A stretch of DNA of 48,220 nucleotides from Chitinophagaceae bacterium (lineage in GTDB: Bacteria > Bacteroidota > Bacteroidia > Chitinophagales > Chitinophagaceae). The stretch spans positions 1 to 48,220 of the forward strand of contig JAICZH010000009.1 of NCBI GenBank assembly GCA_025933775.1, given 5' to 3'. Below the pieces are notes generated by a model. That model was not told where the DNA came from, did not search any database, and saw only the letters and a list, made by a program, of their open reading frames with translations. The translations under genes were made by a program, and so were the position numbers. Of the stretch, positions 10,440 through 19,133 are shown piece by piece (the first letter of the stretch is position 1; every line of letters begins with the position of its first letter).

Positions 10440-10575
10440 CCTCCCTGCCCTCCAGAGGAGGGTTCTAAGAAAGTAAGATTTAATAAATTACCAGTTTTAA
10501 AAAGTGTAATGATTGATTAATAAAAATATTCATAATCATTTAATTTCCCCTTCGGGGAACAAGGGGCCGAAATTT
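10440..10575. repeat. Palindromic intergenic repeat region running into the GT9 5' end
   Basis: CCCTCC-AGA-GGAGGG at about 10448-10462 and TTCCCC-TTC-GGGGAA at about 10546-10560, then CAAGGGG. Confidence 0.5.
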
Positions 10576-11553
10576 CTCATCATTCGTTTTTCTTCCATTG
10601 GTGATATAGTACTATCGACGCCGGTTATACGCTGTTTGCGAAAAAAATTTCCTGAAGCAGCAATTTATTTTCTTACTAAAAAAAAATTCGCGGGTATTGT
10701 TGAATCCAATCCATATCTGACTAAAGTGATTACACTTGATGAAGACATTCTTGATACGATTGAAATTCTTAAAGATGAAAAATTTGATGCTGTTATTGAT
10801 TTGCATTATAACCTGCGCACGTTACGGATTAAACAAGCTTTGAAGGGAATTCCATTTTATTCATTCAATAAATTAAATACCCAAAAATGGATTTATACCA
10901 GCTTTAAAATTAATACGATGCCTCACGAACATATTGTTGATAGGTACATGGAAACGGTAAAAAATTTTGGTGTAGTAAATGATAACAAAGGATTGGATTT
11001 TTTTATTCCTGAAAAAGATAAAGTGAAAGATAATGATATTCCTTTCTCGCATTCGCAAGGTTATATCGCTATTGCAATTGGTGCTGCGCATTACACAAAA
11101 AAATTACCGGTTGATAAATTAAAAGAATTGTGTGAGAAAATAAATTACCCGATTATTTTATTGGGCGGCAAAGAAGATTATGATAACGGCGGTGAAATTT
11201 CCAATGTTGATGAAGTAAAAATTTACAATGCCTGTGGCAAATTTTCATTAAACGAATCTGCTGATATTATTCGCAGATCAAATTTGATAATAAGCCACGA
11301 TACGGGACTGATGCATATTGCTGCCGCTTTTAAAAAAATGATTTTTTCTGTTTGGGGCAATACCGTTCCATCTTTTGGAATGTATCCTTATGAAACTGAA
11401 TATAAAATTTTTCAGGTGAATAAATTATGGTGCAGGCCTTGTAGTAAAATTGGGTTTGATAAATGCCCGCTCGGCCATTTTAAATGTATGCAAAAAATAA
11501 GCATTGACTTTATTGCCGAAAATGCAAAAGAATTTTTAAAAATAAAAAATTAA
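10513..11553 (+). CDS. Glycosyltransferase family 9 (heptosyltransferase-like); apparent TTG start
   Basis: 'FLIIRFSSIGDIVLSTPVIRCLRKKFPEA' and 'SHDTGLMHIAAAFKKMIFSVWGNTVPSFGMYP' GT9 motifs. Confidence 0.9.
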   Translation: MINKNIHNHLISPSGNKGPKFLIIRFSSIGDIVLSTPVIRCLRKKFPEAAIYFLTKKKFAGIVESNPYLTKVITLDEDILDTIEILKDEKFDAVIDLHYNLRTLRIKQALKGIPFYSFNKLNTQKWIYTSFKINTMPHEHIVDRYMETVKNFGVVNDNKGLDFFIPEKDKVKDNDIPFSHSQGYIAIAIGAAHYTKKLPVDKLKELCEKINYPIILLGGKEDYDNGGEISNVDEVKIYNACGKFSLNESADIIRRSNLIISHDTGLMHIAAAFKKMIFSVWGNTVPSFGMYPYETEYKIFQVNKLWCRPCSKIGFDKCPLGHFKCMQKISIDFIAENAKEFLKIKN

Positions 11554-13725
11554 TTAAGTTAACGGAACACTAATGTGCCATGAGCATCCTTTGCCGGGCA
11601 AAGAAATTATTTCTGCATTACCACCGAAGTTTTCTGCACGATTATGAATATTGGTTATGCCCAATCCTTTTTTTATAAGAAACGGATCAAATCCTTTTCC
11701 GTTATCCGTTATCTTTAAGTGAAGAATATTTTTCGATTCAGATAACCGGATGATGACTTCATTGGCATTAGCATGTTTTAATATATTATTCATAACTTCT
11801 TGTACAATGCGATACAGGGCAAGCTGAAGGGAAGCAGATATTTTATTTTCATTTATTTTTTTAACCAAAAATGTTACTTCAAAATTATTAGCGATATGTA
11901 GTTTTTCTGCAAACACTTTCAGCGCTGCAGAAAGTCCATTCATTTTTAGTTCGGCAGGCGTGAGATTGCGGCTTATATTTCGCAATTCATCCACTGCTTT
12001 TTGTACATAATCCAAACTGTGGGTTATCAGTTCTTCTTTACTGTCATCTTGCTTTTGTGCAGTTTTCAAATATAATATTGCTGCTGCCAATAATTGATTT
12101 ACGTTATCATGAAGTTCGGCAGAAAGTTCATTTCTTTCTTTTTCCTGCGCATCAATTACTGCATTTACTACATCTTTTTTCTTTTGCTTTTCAGTTATCA
12201 ATATCTGCTTTTGTAAATCGCGCTCTTCAGTTACATCCTGCATAGAGCCAATCACACGCACTACTTTGCCGTCTTTATTTCGTATAAGATAAGCCTGGTC
12301 AATTATGATTTTATAAGAACCATCCGCACAACGATACCGGTATTCCATTTGCCATCTGGAATCATTTTTTTTAAAAGCTTCTTCTACACTTTTTGCAACA
12401 ACCGGTACATCATCTTTATGTATTTTATCTAAATTATGCTGTTCATAAAAGTTACTCATTTCATAGCCAAAAAGATTTTCATAACCTGCCGTTCTTCTTA
12501 TTTTATCTTCTGCAAGATCCCAATCCCAAATAACATCGCGGGTGGCTTTGGCAGCGTATTCAAAAAGCTCATTGCTTTTTTTAAGCGCCTGCTCGGCTTC
12601 TAATTCAGCAGTAATTTCTACAGACTGTCCGCCTTCTAACAGATTTCCTTCTACATCCTGTATTGGAAATTTAAACGTTCTGTAATAATGAACATTTTTA
12701 TTAGCATCTAAACATTTATGAAAGAACTCAATACTTTTATTTTTCGGAATTACATCTTTATCAGGAAGCAAAACTTTTTGACATTCAGTAATGGGAGAAA
12801 TTTTTTTGTTCAGATTAGCATCGGTATAGTTGTACAATTGTTTAAATAATGTATTCATATAAAGCAGCACACCATTTGAATCGGTAATCCAGGCTACAAG
12901 AGGCGCATTTTCCATAAAAGATTTAAACTGCTTTTGCTCTTTCACCAAATCGAGCTTTGATTTTTTTTGTTCCGAAACAAATTTATTTTTTATTGTTTGC
13001 TCTTTGCTAATGTCTCTGCTTACTGCCGCAAAGCCGGTTATGCGGCCTTCGTGATCTTTAATGGCATTTACGGTTGTTTGTAAATAATATTTTACTTCAT
13101 TATTTTTTTCTATCAAAACATCTCCGTTCCAAAAACCATTATTGCGAATCATTTTTTTAAAATTATTTTCGCAATCATTCACAAAATTTAATTTGCTGAT
13201 ATTGTGTAAAGAATTATTATTTTCATTTTCACATTTCAAATTAAAAATTATTGCCGCTTTGTGATTCCATGTTTTAATAAAAAAATTAGTATCTGTTGAA
13301 ATGATGGCGTCTGAAATATTATCTAGCAAAATAGTTTGCTGCAATAATTTTTGTTCTGCTTTTTTTTGTTTGGTAACATCAGTACCTAAAAAACGAATTC
13401 CGGTTACATTATTTTTTTCATCGCTGATGGCGCTTACTTCCCACCGAAACCAATTTTCTTCTGCAGCGGTAGTGGTTTTAATTTCTATGGAAATTGTTTT
13501 GCCTGGGTTATGAATGCATTCATTATTGGCGCGAAGAAATTTTTCTACCTGAAAATTTTGAACTACATCCTGAAATAAACGCCCTTTCCAGTTTTTATTT
13601 TCAAGGCCAAATTGTTTTTGAAACAAATGATTGGTTTGTAAAATACGAAAGTTAATATCAGTAAGGCCCCATAAAAATTCTGAAGAATTTTCAAGGTGCG
13701 AAGTATTTGCGAAAGAAGCATCCAT
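11554..13725 (-). CDS. Multi-PAS sensor histidine kinase (HisKA_3/HATPase_c, NarL-type)
   Basis: 723 aa; several PAS/PAC segments, 'ELHDNVNQLLAAAILYLKTAQ' H-box, 'IVQEVMNNILKHANANEVII' N-box, 'DNGKGFDP...GLGITNIHNRAENFGG' G-boxes. Confidence 0.94.
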   Translation of the reverse strand: MDASFANTSHLENSSEFLWGLTDINFRILQTNHLFQKQFGLENKNWKGRLFQDVVQNFQVEKFLRANNECIHNPGKTISIEIKTTTAAEENWFRWEVSAISDEKNNVTGIRFLGTDVTKQKKAEQKLLQQTILLDNISDAIISTDTNFFIKTWNHKAAIIFNLKCENENNNSLHNISKLNFVNDCENNFKKMIRNNGFWNGDVLIEKNNEVKYYLQTTVNAIKDHEGRITGFAAVSRDISKEQTIKNKFVSEQKKSKLDLVKEQKQFKSFMENAPLVAWITDSNGVLLYMNTLFKQLYNYTDANLNKKISPITECQKVLLPDKDVIPKNKSIEFFHKCLDANKNVHYYRTFKFPIQDVEGNLLEGGQSVEITAELEAEQALKKSNELFEYAAKATRDVIWDWDLAEDKIRRTAGYENLFGYEMSNFYEQHNLDKIHKDDVPVVAKSVEEAFKKNDSRWQMEYRYRCADGSYKIIIDQAYLIRNKDGKVVRVIGSMQDVTEERDLQKQILITEKQKKKDVVNAVIDAQEKERNELSAELHDNVNQLLAAAILYLKTAQKQDDSKEELITHSLDYVQKAVDELRNISRNLTPAELKMNGLSAALKVFAEKLHIANNFEVTFLVKKINENKISASLQLALYRIVQEVMNNILKHANANEVIIRLSESKNILHLKITDNGKGFDPFLIKKGLGITNIHNRAENFGGNAEIISLPGKGCSWHISVPLT

Positions 13726-13952
13726 TTAGGTTTTCCGGGGTTTGTATCGTTTTTTTTGATAATATAATCAGGATAATTATTGAAAGATATATATAACAAC
13801 GTTATTTTAATTATTTTATTGGGTAAATTACCAAATAGATTTATAAAAGAAATTTGACATTCACTTTCGTTTTAAGTCGTACATAATAATTTCTTGCATT
13901 TAACTTTTTATTTCAAGGCTTCTTGCCATTTTTGTAACCTGTTTATTATCAA

Positions 13953-14561
13953 ATGATTTATAAAAAAATTTTTTTTCTTTCACTCATGTGTTTTTTTTTC
14001 TTTGTTACCTGCTTTTCGCAGAAAGTGGTAGTGCATGCATTTATTGAAAATAGAAAAACTTCTACAAACAACGATACCATTTATTACGATTTCCACAGAA
14101 ATCTTACCTGGAGCGATTTTAAAGGCAAGCCAATAGAAAATTATTTTGCGGGGGCAGTTACTGCTTCTGGTTTTGCGTTTGATTCGCAAATGAATTTTGA
14201 TGGAAAAACAATTTATCTCAACATTGGCATTTATACTTTTTTTACCAAACACGATTCGTGGAAAAAGCCCAATGTAAATTCTGAATATCATTTAATGCAC
14301 GAGCAGCATCATTTTGATATTACAGAAATCGGATCAAGAAAGTTTATGGATGAATTACAGAAAGCGCATTTTACAAAAGAAAATTATGCTGCGTTGCTCA
14401 CTTCATTATTTGATAAAGTTTATAAAGAAAATATGGATATGCAGCATGATTATGATAAAGAAACCAATCACAGCCTGAATGTGGAAAAACAATTGGAATG
14501 GAATAAAAAAATAGATGCAGAAATATTAAAACTGAAACAAAGTATTGCCTTAAAAAATTAA
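13953..14561 (+). CDS. Secreted DUF922-like protein with HExxH (HEQHH) motif
   Basis: 202 aa; signal peptide, 'YHLMHEQHHFDITEIGSRKFMDELQK' zincin-like signature. Confidence 0.65.
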   Translation: MIYKKIFFLSLMCFFFFVTCFSQKVVVHAFIENRKTSTNNDTIYYDFHRNLTWSDFKGKPIENYFAGAVTASGFAFDSQMNFDGKTIYLNIGIYTFFTKHDSWKKPNVNSEYHLMHEQHHFDITEIGSRKFMDELQKAHFTKENYAALLTSLFDKVYKENMDMQHDYDKETNHSLNVEKQLEWNKKIDAEILKLKQSIALKN

Positions 14562-14623
14562 AAATTATTTTTTTATGGCATCCAAATTTCTTTATCTAAA
14601 TATTTTGTAACTATAAATTTTTT

Positions 14624-16513
14624 TTAATCAACTTTTTTCAAACTTACCATCAACACAGGAATTTGCAAAGCATGACGCACAGAATTTACTGTTTCGCCGT
14701 AAATAATATCTTTAAATCCCCGGTGGCCATGAGCGCCCACCACAAGCATATCTGCGTTGTTTTCTTTTACCAGTCGCACAATTTCCTTTGCTCTGTTTTT
14801 GAATCCAAGACAGCTAATAGCATTGAACCCTTTTTCTTTTAATTGATCTACATAAAAATCTAATTGCGATTGATCTCTTCGTGTTTCGTAATCATCGCTT
14901 TGGCCGCCCCAAAGTTTTGCTGATACGCTTTCTACAATATGAATTAAAATAAATTGAGTGCGTGCATTACGCTGCCCGATTGCGTAGCTAATTAGCTTCA
15001 TATCATTTTCAGAAAAATCAAGAGCGATGGCTATCCTGTTGTATAGCGGAATATCGAGCGATATGTTTTTCATTTCAGGATGTATTTTAATAGATGTTGA
15101 TATTTTTCTTTGTGCAATTGCCGGTTCAAAAATGATATACAAAAGTAAACCCGTAAAAAATATTCCACTGGCGCCAATTATAATTTTTGGAATTACAGGT
15201 GCATTCTCAAATACAGGCGCTGACTGGCTTATGAGCATTTTAAAATTAAGCCAAACAAGAATGGCGGCTATAATCCATGCAATTATTTTTGTAAAAAAAT
15301 TTATAGTAAAATCGCCCATTTTTGTTTTATCACTTACAAAATGAATTAAAGGAATAATAGCAAACCCAAGTTGCACGCTCAGTATTACCTGGCTTAAAAT
15401 AAGCAATGAATCAATTTGTTTTTCGCCATAAATAATAATTACAATCAATGCCGGAATTATGGCGAGCATCCTGGTGATAAGCCTTCGCAGCAAGGGATTG
15501 ATGCGCAGGCTTAAATATCCTTCCATAACAATTTGCCCCGCCAGAGTGCCCGTAATTGTTGAGCTTTGGCCTGCAGCTATAAGCGCTACTGCAAATAAAG
15601 TTGGCGCTACATTTCCTAAAAAATGCGGCAATAATAAATATGCTTCACGAATTTCGGTAACCTGTTTTCCTGTTTTTAAAAAAATATTTGCTGCTACAAT
15701 TAATATAGCTGCATTTACAAAAAAAGCCATATTCAATGCAACACCGCTATCAATGCGATTGAATTTAATAGCTTGTTGTATTCCTTCATTTGTGCGGTTA
15801 ATTTTTCTTGTTTGCACCAGAGCCGAATGTAAATAAAGATTATGCGGCATTACGGTGGCGCCAATAATTCCTATGGCAATGTACAATGCTTCATCGTTTT
15901 TAATATTCGGTGCAAAACCTCTTGCTATTTCACCCACATCGGGTTTAATCAAAATCATTTGTATTAAAAATGCCGTTGCTATTATTGCAACTAAAGCAAT
16001 TATAAATGCCTCCATTTTTCTCATGCCAAGCGATTGAAGATAGAGCAATAAAAAAGTATCGAGCACGGTAAAACATACGCCCCAAATGAGCGGCAAGCCT
16101 GTAAGCAATTGAATGCCGATTGCCATTCCTAAAACTTCTGCAAGATCGCAGGCTGCAATAGCAATCTCTGCAAGAATGTATAAAGTGAAATTTACAAACT
16201 TCGGGTACGCTTCCCTGTTAGCTTGTGCCAGGTCTCTTCCCCTTACAATTCCTAACCTTGCTGATAAGCCCTGCAACAACAAAGCCATGAGATTGCTCAT
16301 CAAAAGCACCCATATTAATGAATAACCGAATTTGCTTCCACCTTGCAAGTCGGTGGCCCAGTTGCCGGGGTCCATATAACCAACGCTTATGAGATAAGCG
16401 GGACCTAAAAAAGAAAATATTCTTTTCCATCCCATTCTTTTTTCGGTATCAATGCTTTCATGTACATCGCCTAATGATTTACTATATATTTTTTTTTCAA
16501 TTATCATACACAA
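14624..16513 (-). CDS. Nramp family divalent metal transporter with C-terminal UspA domain
   Basis: 629 aa; TM1 'GYMDPGNWATD', TM6 'ATVMPHNLYLHSALVQTR'; C-terminal ~150 aa Usp-like with 'ADMLVVGAHGHRGFKDIIYGETVNSVRHALQIPVLMV'. Confidence 0.93.
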   Translation of the reverse strand: MCMIIEKKIYSKSLGDVHESIDTEKRMGWKRIFSFLGPAYLISVGYMDPGNWATDLQGGSKFGYSLIWVLLMSNLMALLLQGLSARLGIVRGRDLAQANREAYPKFVNFTLYILAEIAIAACDLAEVLGMAIGIQLLTGLPLIWGVCFTVLDTFLLLYLQSLGMRKMEAFIIALVAIIATAFLIQMILIKPDVGEIARGFAPNIKNDEALYIAIGIIGATVMPHNLYLHSALVQTRKINRTNEGIQQAIKFNRIDSGVALNMAFFVNAAILIVAANIFLKTGKQVTEIREAYLLLPHFLGNVAPTLFAVALIAAGQSSTITGTLAGQIVMEGYLSLRINPLLRRLITRMLAIIPALIVIIIYGEKQIDSLLILSQVILSVQLGFAIIPLIHFVSDKTKMGDFTINFFTKIIAWIIAAILVWLNFKMLISQSAPVFENAPVIPKIIIGASGIFFTGLLLYIIFEPAIAQRKISTSIKIHPEMKNISLDIPLYNRIAIALDFSENDMKLISYAIGQRNARTQFILIHIVESVSAKLWGGQSDDYETRRDQSQLDFYVDQLKEKGFNAISCLGFKNRAKEIVRLVKENNADMLVVGAHGHRGFKDIIYGETVNSVRHALQIPVLMVSLKKVD

Positions 16514-17156
16514 AAATATTTTTTGCTCCCATGCTGCTTATGATACATTCAGGTTGTTTATCAATTTTTACCTGCAAAGAACCATCAAACACAAATTGTT
16601 TCGTAACTTTTATATGAGACCCTAATTTAATTTTATAATGATTGAGCATTTCCATCATTTGTGGAGTTTGATTGCTTACCGAGCTTACCATTGCATTTTT
16701 TTTTATGGTCAAATCTTTTAATGCAATCTGCCTAAGTACCGGCATGACGCCTTTTTCATTCGGAATAGGATCGCCATGCGGATCGGTTTTGGGATTGCCC
16801 AGAAAATCATCTAACTTTTTAATTAGCTCATCATTGCTCACATGCTCCAGTTGCTCGGCAATGTCATGAATTTTTTCCCATTGCATTCCTAATTTTGAAA
16901 CCAAAAAAAATTCCCAAAGCCGGTGCCGTCTTATTATTTCCAAAGCATATAGATTACCGGCTGCGTTGAGCCTGAATCCATAGTACTTTTTATATTCCAA
17001 TAATTTTTTTCTCTTTAATTTTTTCATCATATCGGTAACGGAAGCGGCGCTTGTTTCCAAATGCGCTGCCAGGGAATTGGTATTTACATTTCCTTTTTTT
17101 GCCTGGAGGTAGTAAATACTTTTTATATAATTTTCTTCAATTGGAGATAATTTCAT
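16497..17156 (-). CDS. DtxR/MntR family metal-dependent transcriptional regulator with FeoA-like C-domain
   Basis: 219 aa; 'SPIEENYIKSIYYLQ...VSTNSLAAHLETSAASVTDMMKKLKRKKLLEYKKYYGFRLNAAG' type HTH; 17-nt overlap with the Nramp ORF. Confidence 0.93.
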   Translation of the reverse strand: MKLSPIEENYIKSIYYLQAKKGNVNTNSLAAHLETSAASVTDMMKKLKRKKLLEYKKYYGFRLNAAGNLYALEIIRRHRLWEFFLVSKLGMQWEKIHDIAEQLEHVSNDELIKKLDDFLGNPKTDPHGDPIPNEKGVMPVLRQIALKDLTIKKNAMVSSVSNQTPQMMEMLNHYKIKLGSHIKVTKQFVFDGSLQVKIDKQPECIISSMGAKNIFVYDN

Positions 17157-17172
17157 TTTATTAAAAAAAAAG

Positions 17173-17188
17173 TTTAGACAAATCTAAA
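17173..17188. promoter_or_regulatory. Putative DtxR/MntR-type operator upstream of the regulator gene
   Basis: TTTAGA-CAAA-TCTAAA inverted repeat ending 17 bp from the regulator's ATG. Confidence 0.6.
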
Positions 17189-17268
17189 AATTTATTTTGA
17201 TAAATAACAAAAAATTTAAAACATACTATTTTTGCATTAGAAACAGAACCATATTTACAAACCATCGG

Positions 17269-17302
17269 AGCGTTGACAATTTTTAAAGAGATTGCCAACG
17301 CT
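17269..17302. repeat. Hairpin in divergent intergenic region (function unknown)
   Basis: AGCGTTGACAAT-TTTTAAAGAG-ATTGCCAACGCT: 12-bp arms, one mismatch. Confidence 0.5.
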
Positions 17303-17438
17303 AACTCTGATAAAATATTTAATATTATTCATAGTTAATATATTATGTACTGAATACACATTAAATTTTTGAAAAGAGTTAATTTCTTGAATTTTCAAAC
17401 TATATTGCGCCCTCAAATAATTCGAATCTGATTTAATT

Positions 17439-19091
17439 ATGAGTTTTAAAGATTACCAAGTTCCCTATGAAACCGACTATCGTTATTCTAAAAAAGTTGC
17501 TTACTTCTCAATGGAGTTTGCTATTCACCAACCTTTAAAAATATATAGCGGCGGTCTTGGATTTTTATCAGGCTCTCATTTGCGAAGCGCCTATGAGCTG
17601 AAACAAAACTTAATTGGAATCGGCATATTCTGGAAAGAAGGATATTACGACCAGGCCCGAAACCAAGACCAGACGCTGCATGTAACGTGGATAGATAAAA
17701 TTTATAATTTTCTCGAAGATACCGGCATCATGTACCAGATACCTATTCATGATCATCCGGTATGGGTAAAAGTTTGGTATTTAAATCCTACAACTTTTAA
17801 TACCGCTCCTCTTTTTTTATTGAGTACCGATGTTCCCGAAAATGATTTTGTATCGAGAACGATTACCAACAGGTTGTATGATGGAAATGCTGCTACTAAA
17901 ATTGCACAATTTATTTTATTGGGAATCGGCGGCGCCAAATTAATTGATGAATTAAATTTTAATCCTGAAATATATCATCTCAATGAAGCGCATTCGGTGA
18001 GCGCTGCATTTTATTTATATAAAAAATATGGCAATAAAGAAGATGTGAAGAAAAAAATTGTTTTTACAACCCACACGCCCGAAGAAGCAGGCAATGAAAA
18101 GCATGATATGTTTTTGTGTGAAAAAATGAGTTACTTCTATGGAATGCCACTTGAACAGGTAAGAGAATTAACAGGAATGACGGATCATCTTTTCAATCAT
18201 TCATTGGCAGCATTGCGCTTTGCACATCTTGCTAATGGCGTATCTCAACTGCATGGCGAAGTAAGCAGACAAATGTGGAGCAAGTACGAAGGCATTTGCG
18301 AAATAAAAGCAATTACTAATGCACAGAATTGGAAATACTGGGCGGATAAACAATTGTACCGCGCCAAAGAAGAAGGAAATGATAGTTGGTTTGATGATCG
18401 CAAAAGATATCTCAAGAAACGCGGTTTGGAAATAGTTGCGGATCAAACAGGTAAATTAATGGATACAAATGTGCTTACTATTGTATGGGCAAGAAGATTT
18501 GCCGGTTATAAAAGAGCCGAATTAATAACAAGAGACCATACCCGCTTTGAAGCGTTATTAAATAATAAAAAATATCCTGTACAAATTATATGGGCCGGAA
18601 AGCCCTACCCTCTTGATTATCCCGCCATTGCTGATTTCAATCATTTGGTGCATCTCAGCAAACAGTACAAAAATGTAGCAGTGTGTGTAGGCTATGAACT
18701 TTTTCTTAGCAGAAGACTAAAGCAATGTGCTGATGTATGGCTTAATAATCCAAGAGTGCCTCGTGAGGCAAGTGGAACCAGTGGAATGAGTGCTGCAATG
18801 AATGGAGCGGTAAGCCTCAGTACCAATGATGGATGGATTTGTGAATTTATTAATAATGGCAACAATGGTTTTGTAGTGCCTCCCGCAGATTATATGAATA
18901 TGCATGTGGAAGAACAGGATAATTACGACATGGATAAACTTTATGAAATTCTCGAAAATGAAATATTACCACTTTATTATAATGACCACGATACGTGGCG
19001 ACAGATTATGAAAAATGCCATGCGTGATGTGCAGGTACAATTCGACAGCAATAGAATGGCAAATGAATATTACGAAATATTATACCGGTAA
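17439..19091 (+). CDS. Alpha-glucan phosphorylase-like protein (GT35-like), probable non-canonical active site
   Basis: 550 aa; 'VAYFSMEFAIHQPLKIYSGGLGFLSGSHLRSAYEL', 'TTHTPEEAGNEKHD', 'VWLNNPRVPREASGTSGMSAAMNGAVSLSTNDGW'. Confidence 0.85.
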   Translation: MSFKDYQVPYETDYRYSKKVAYFSMEFAIHQPLKIYSGGLGFLSGSHLRSAYELKQNLIGIGIFWKEGYYDQARNQDQTLHVTWIDKIYNFLEDTGIMYQIPIHDHPVWVKVWYLNPTTFNTAPLFLLSTDVPENDFVSRTITNRLYDGNAATKIAQFILLGIGGAKLIDELNFNPEIYHLNEAHSVSAAFYLYKKYGNKEDVKKKIVFTTHTPEEAGNEKHDMFLCEKMSYFYGMPLEQVRELTGMTDHLFNHSLAALRFAHLANGVSQLHGEVSRQMWSKYEGICEIKAITNAQNWKYWADKQLYRAKEEGNDSWFDDRKRYLKKRGLEIVADQTGKLMDTNVLTIVWARRFAGYKRAELITRDHTRFEALLNNKKYPVQIIWAGKPYPLDYPAIADFNHLVHLSKQYKNVAVCVGYELFLSRRLKQCADVWLNNPRVPREASGTSGMSAAMNGAVSLSTNDGWICEFINNGNNGFVVPPADYMNMHVEEQDNYDMDKLYEILENEILPLYYNDHDTWRQIMKNAMRDVQVQFDSNRMANEYYEILYR

Positions 19092-19109
19092 AAAATTATA
19101 TAATTTATC

Positions 19110-19133
19110 TTCGTATATGCGTAACCGTTAGTT
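19110..19133. repeat. Dispersed 24-nt motif TTCGTATATGCGTAACCGTTAGTT, copy B
   Basis: Differs by one base from 36119-36142 and resembles 5499-5520. Confidence 0.55.

Noticed and set aside
13563-13799. 78-aa minus ORF at the 5' end of the histidine kinase
   Set aside because: Out-of-frame overlap with the kinase start, no family similarity.
15027-16325. Plus-strand ORFs (15027-15344, 15459-15836, 15855-16037, 16113-16325) opposite the Nramp gene
   Set aside because: Shadow ORFs of a transmembrane protein coding strand; no independent support.
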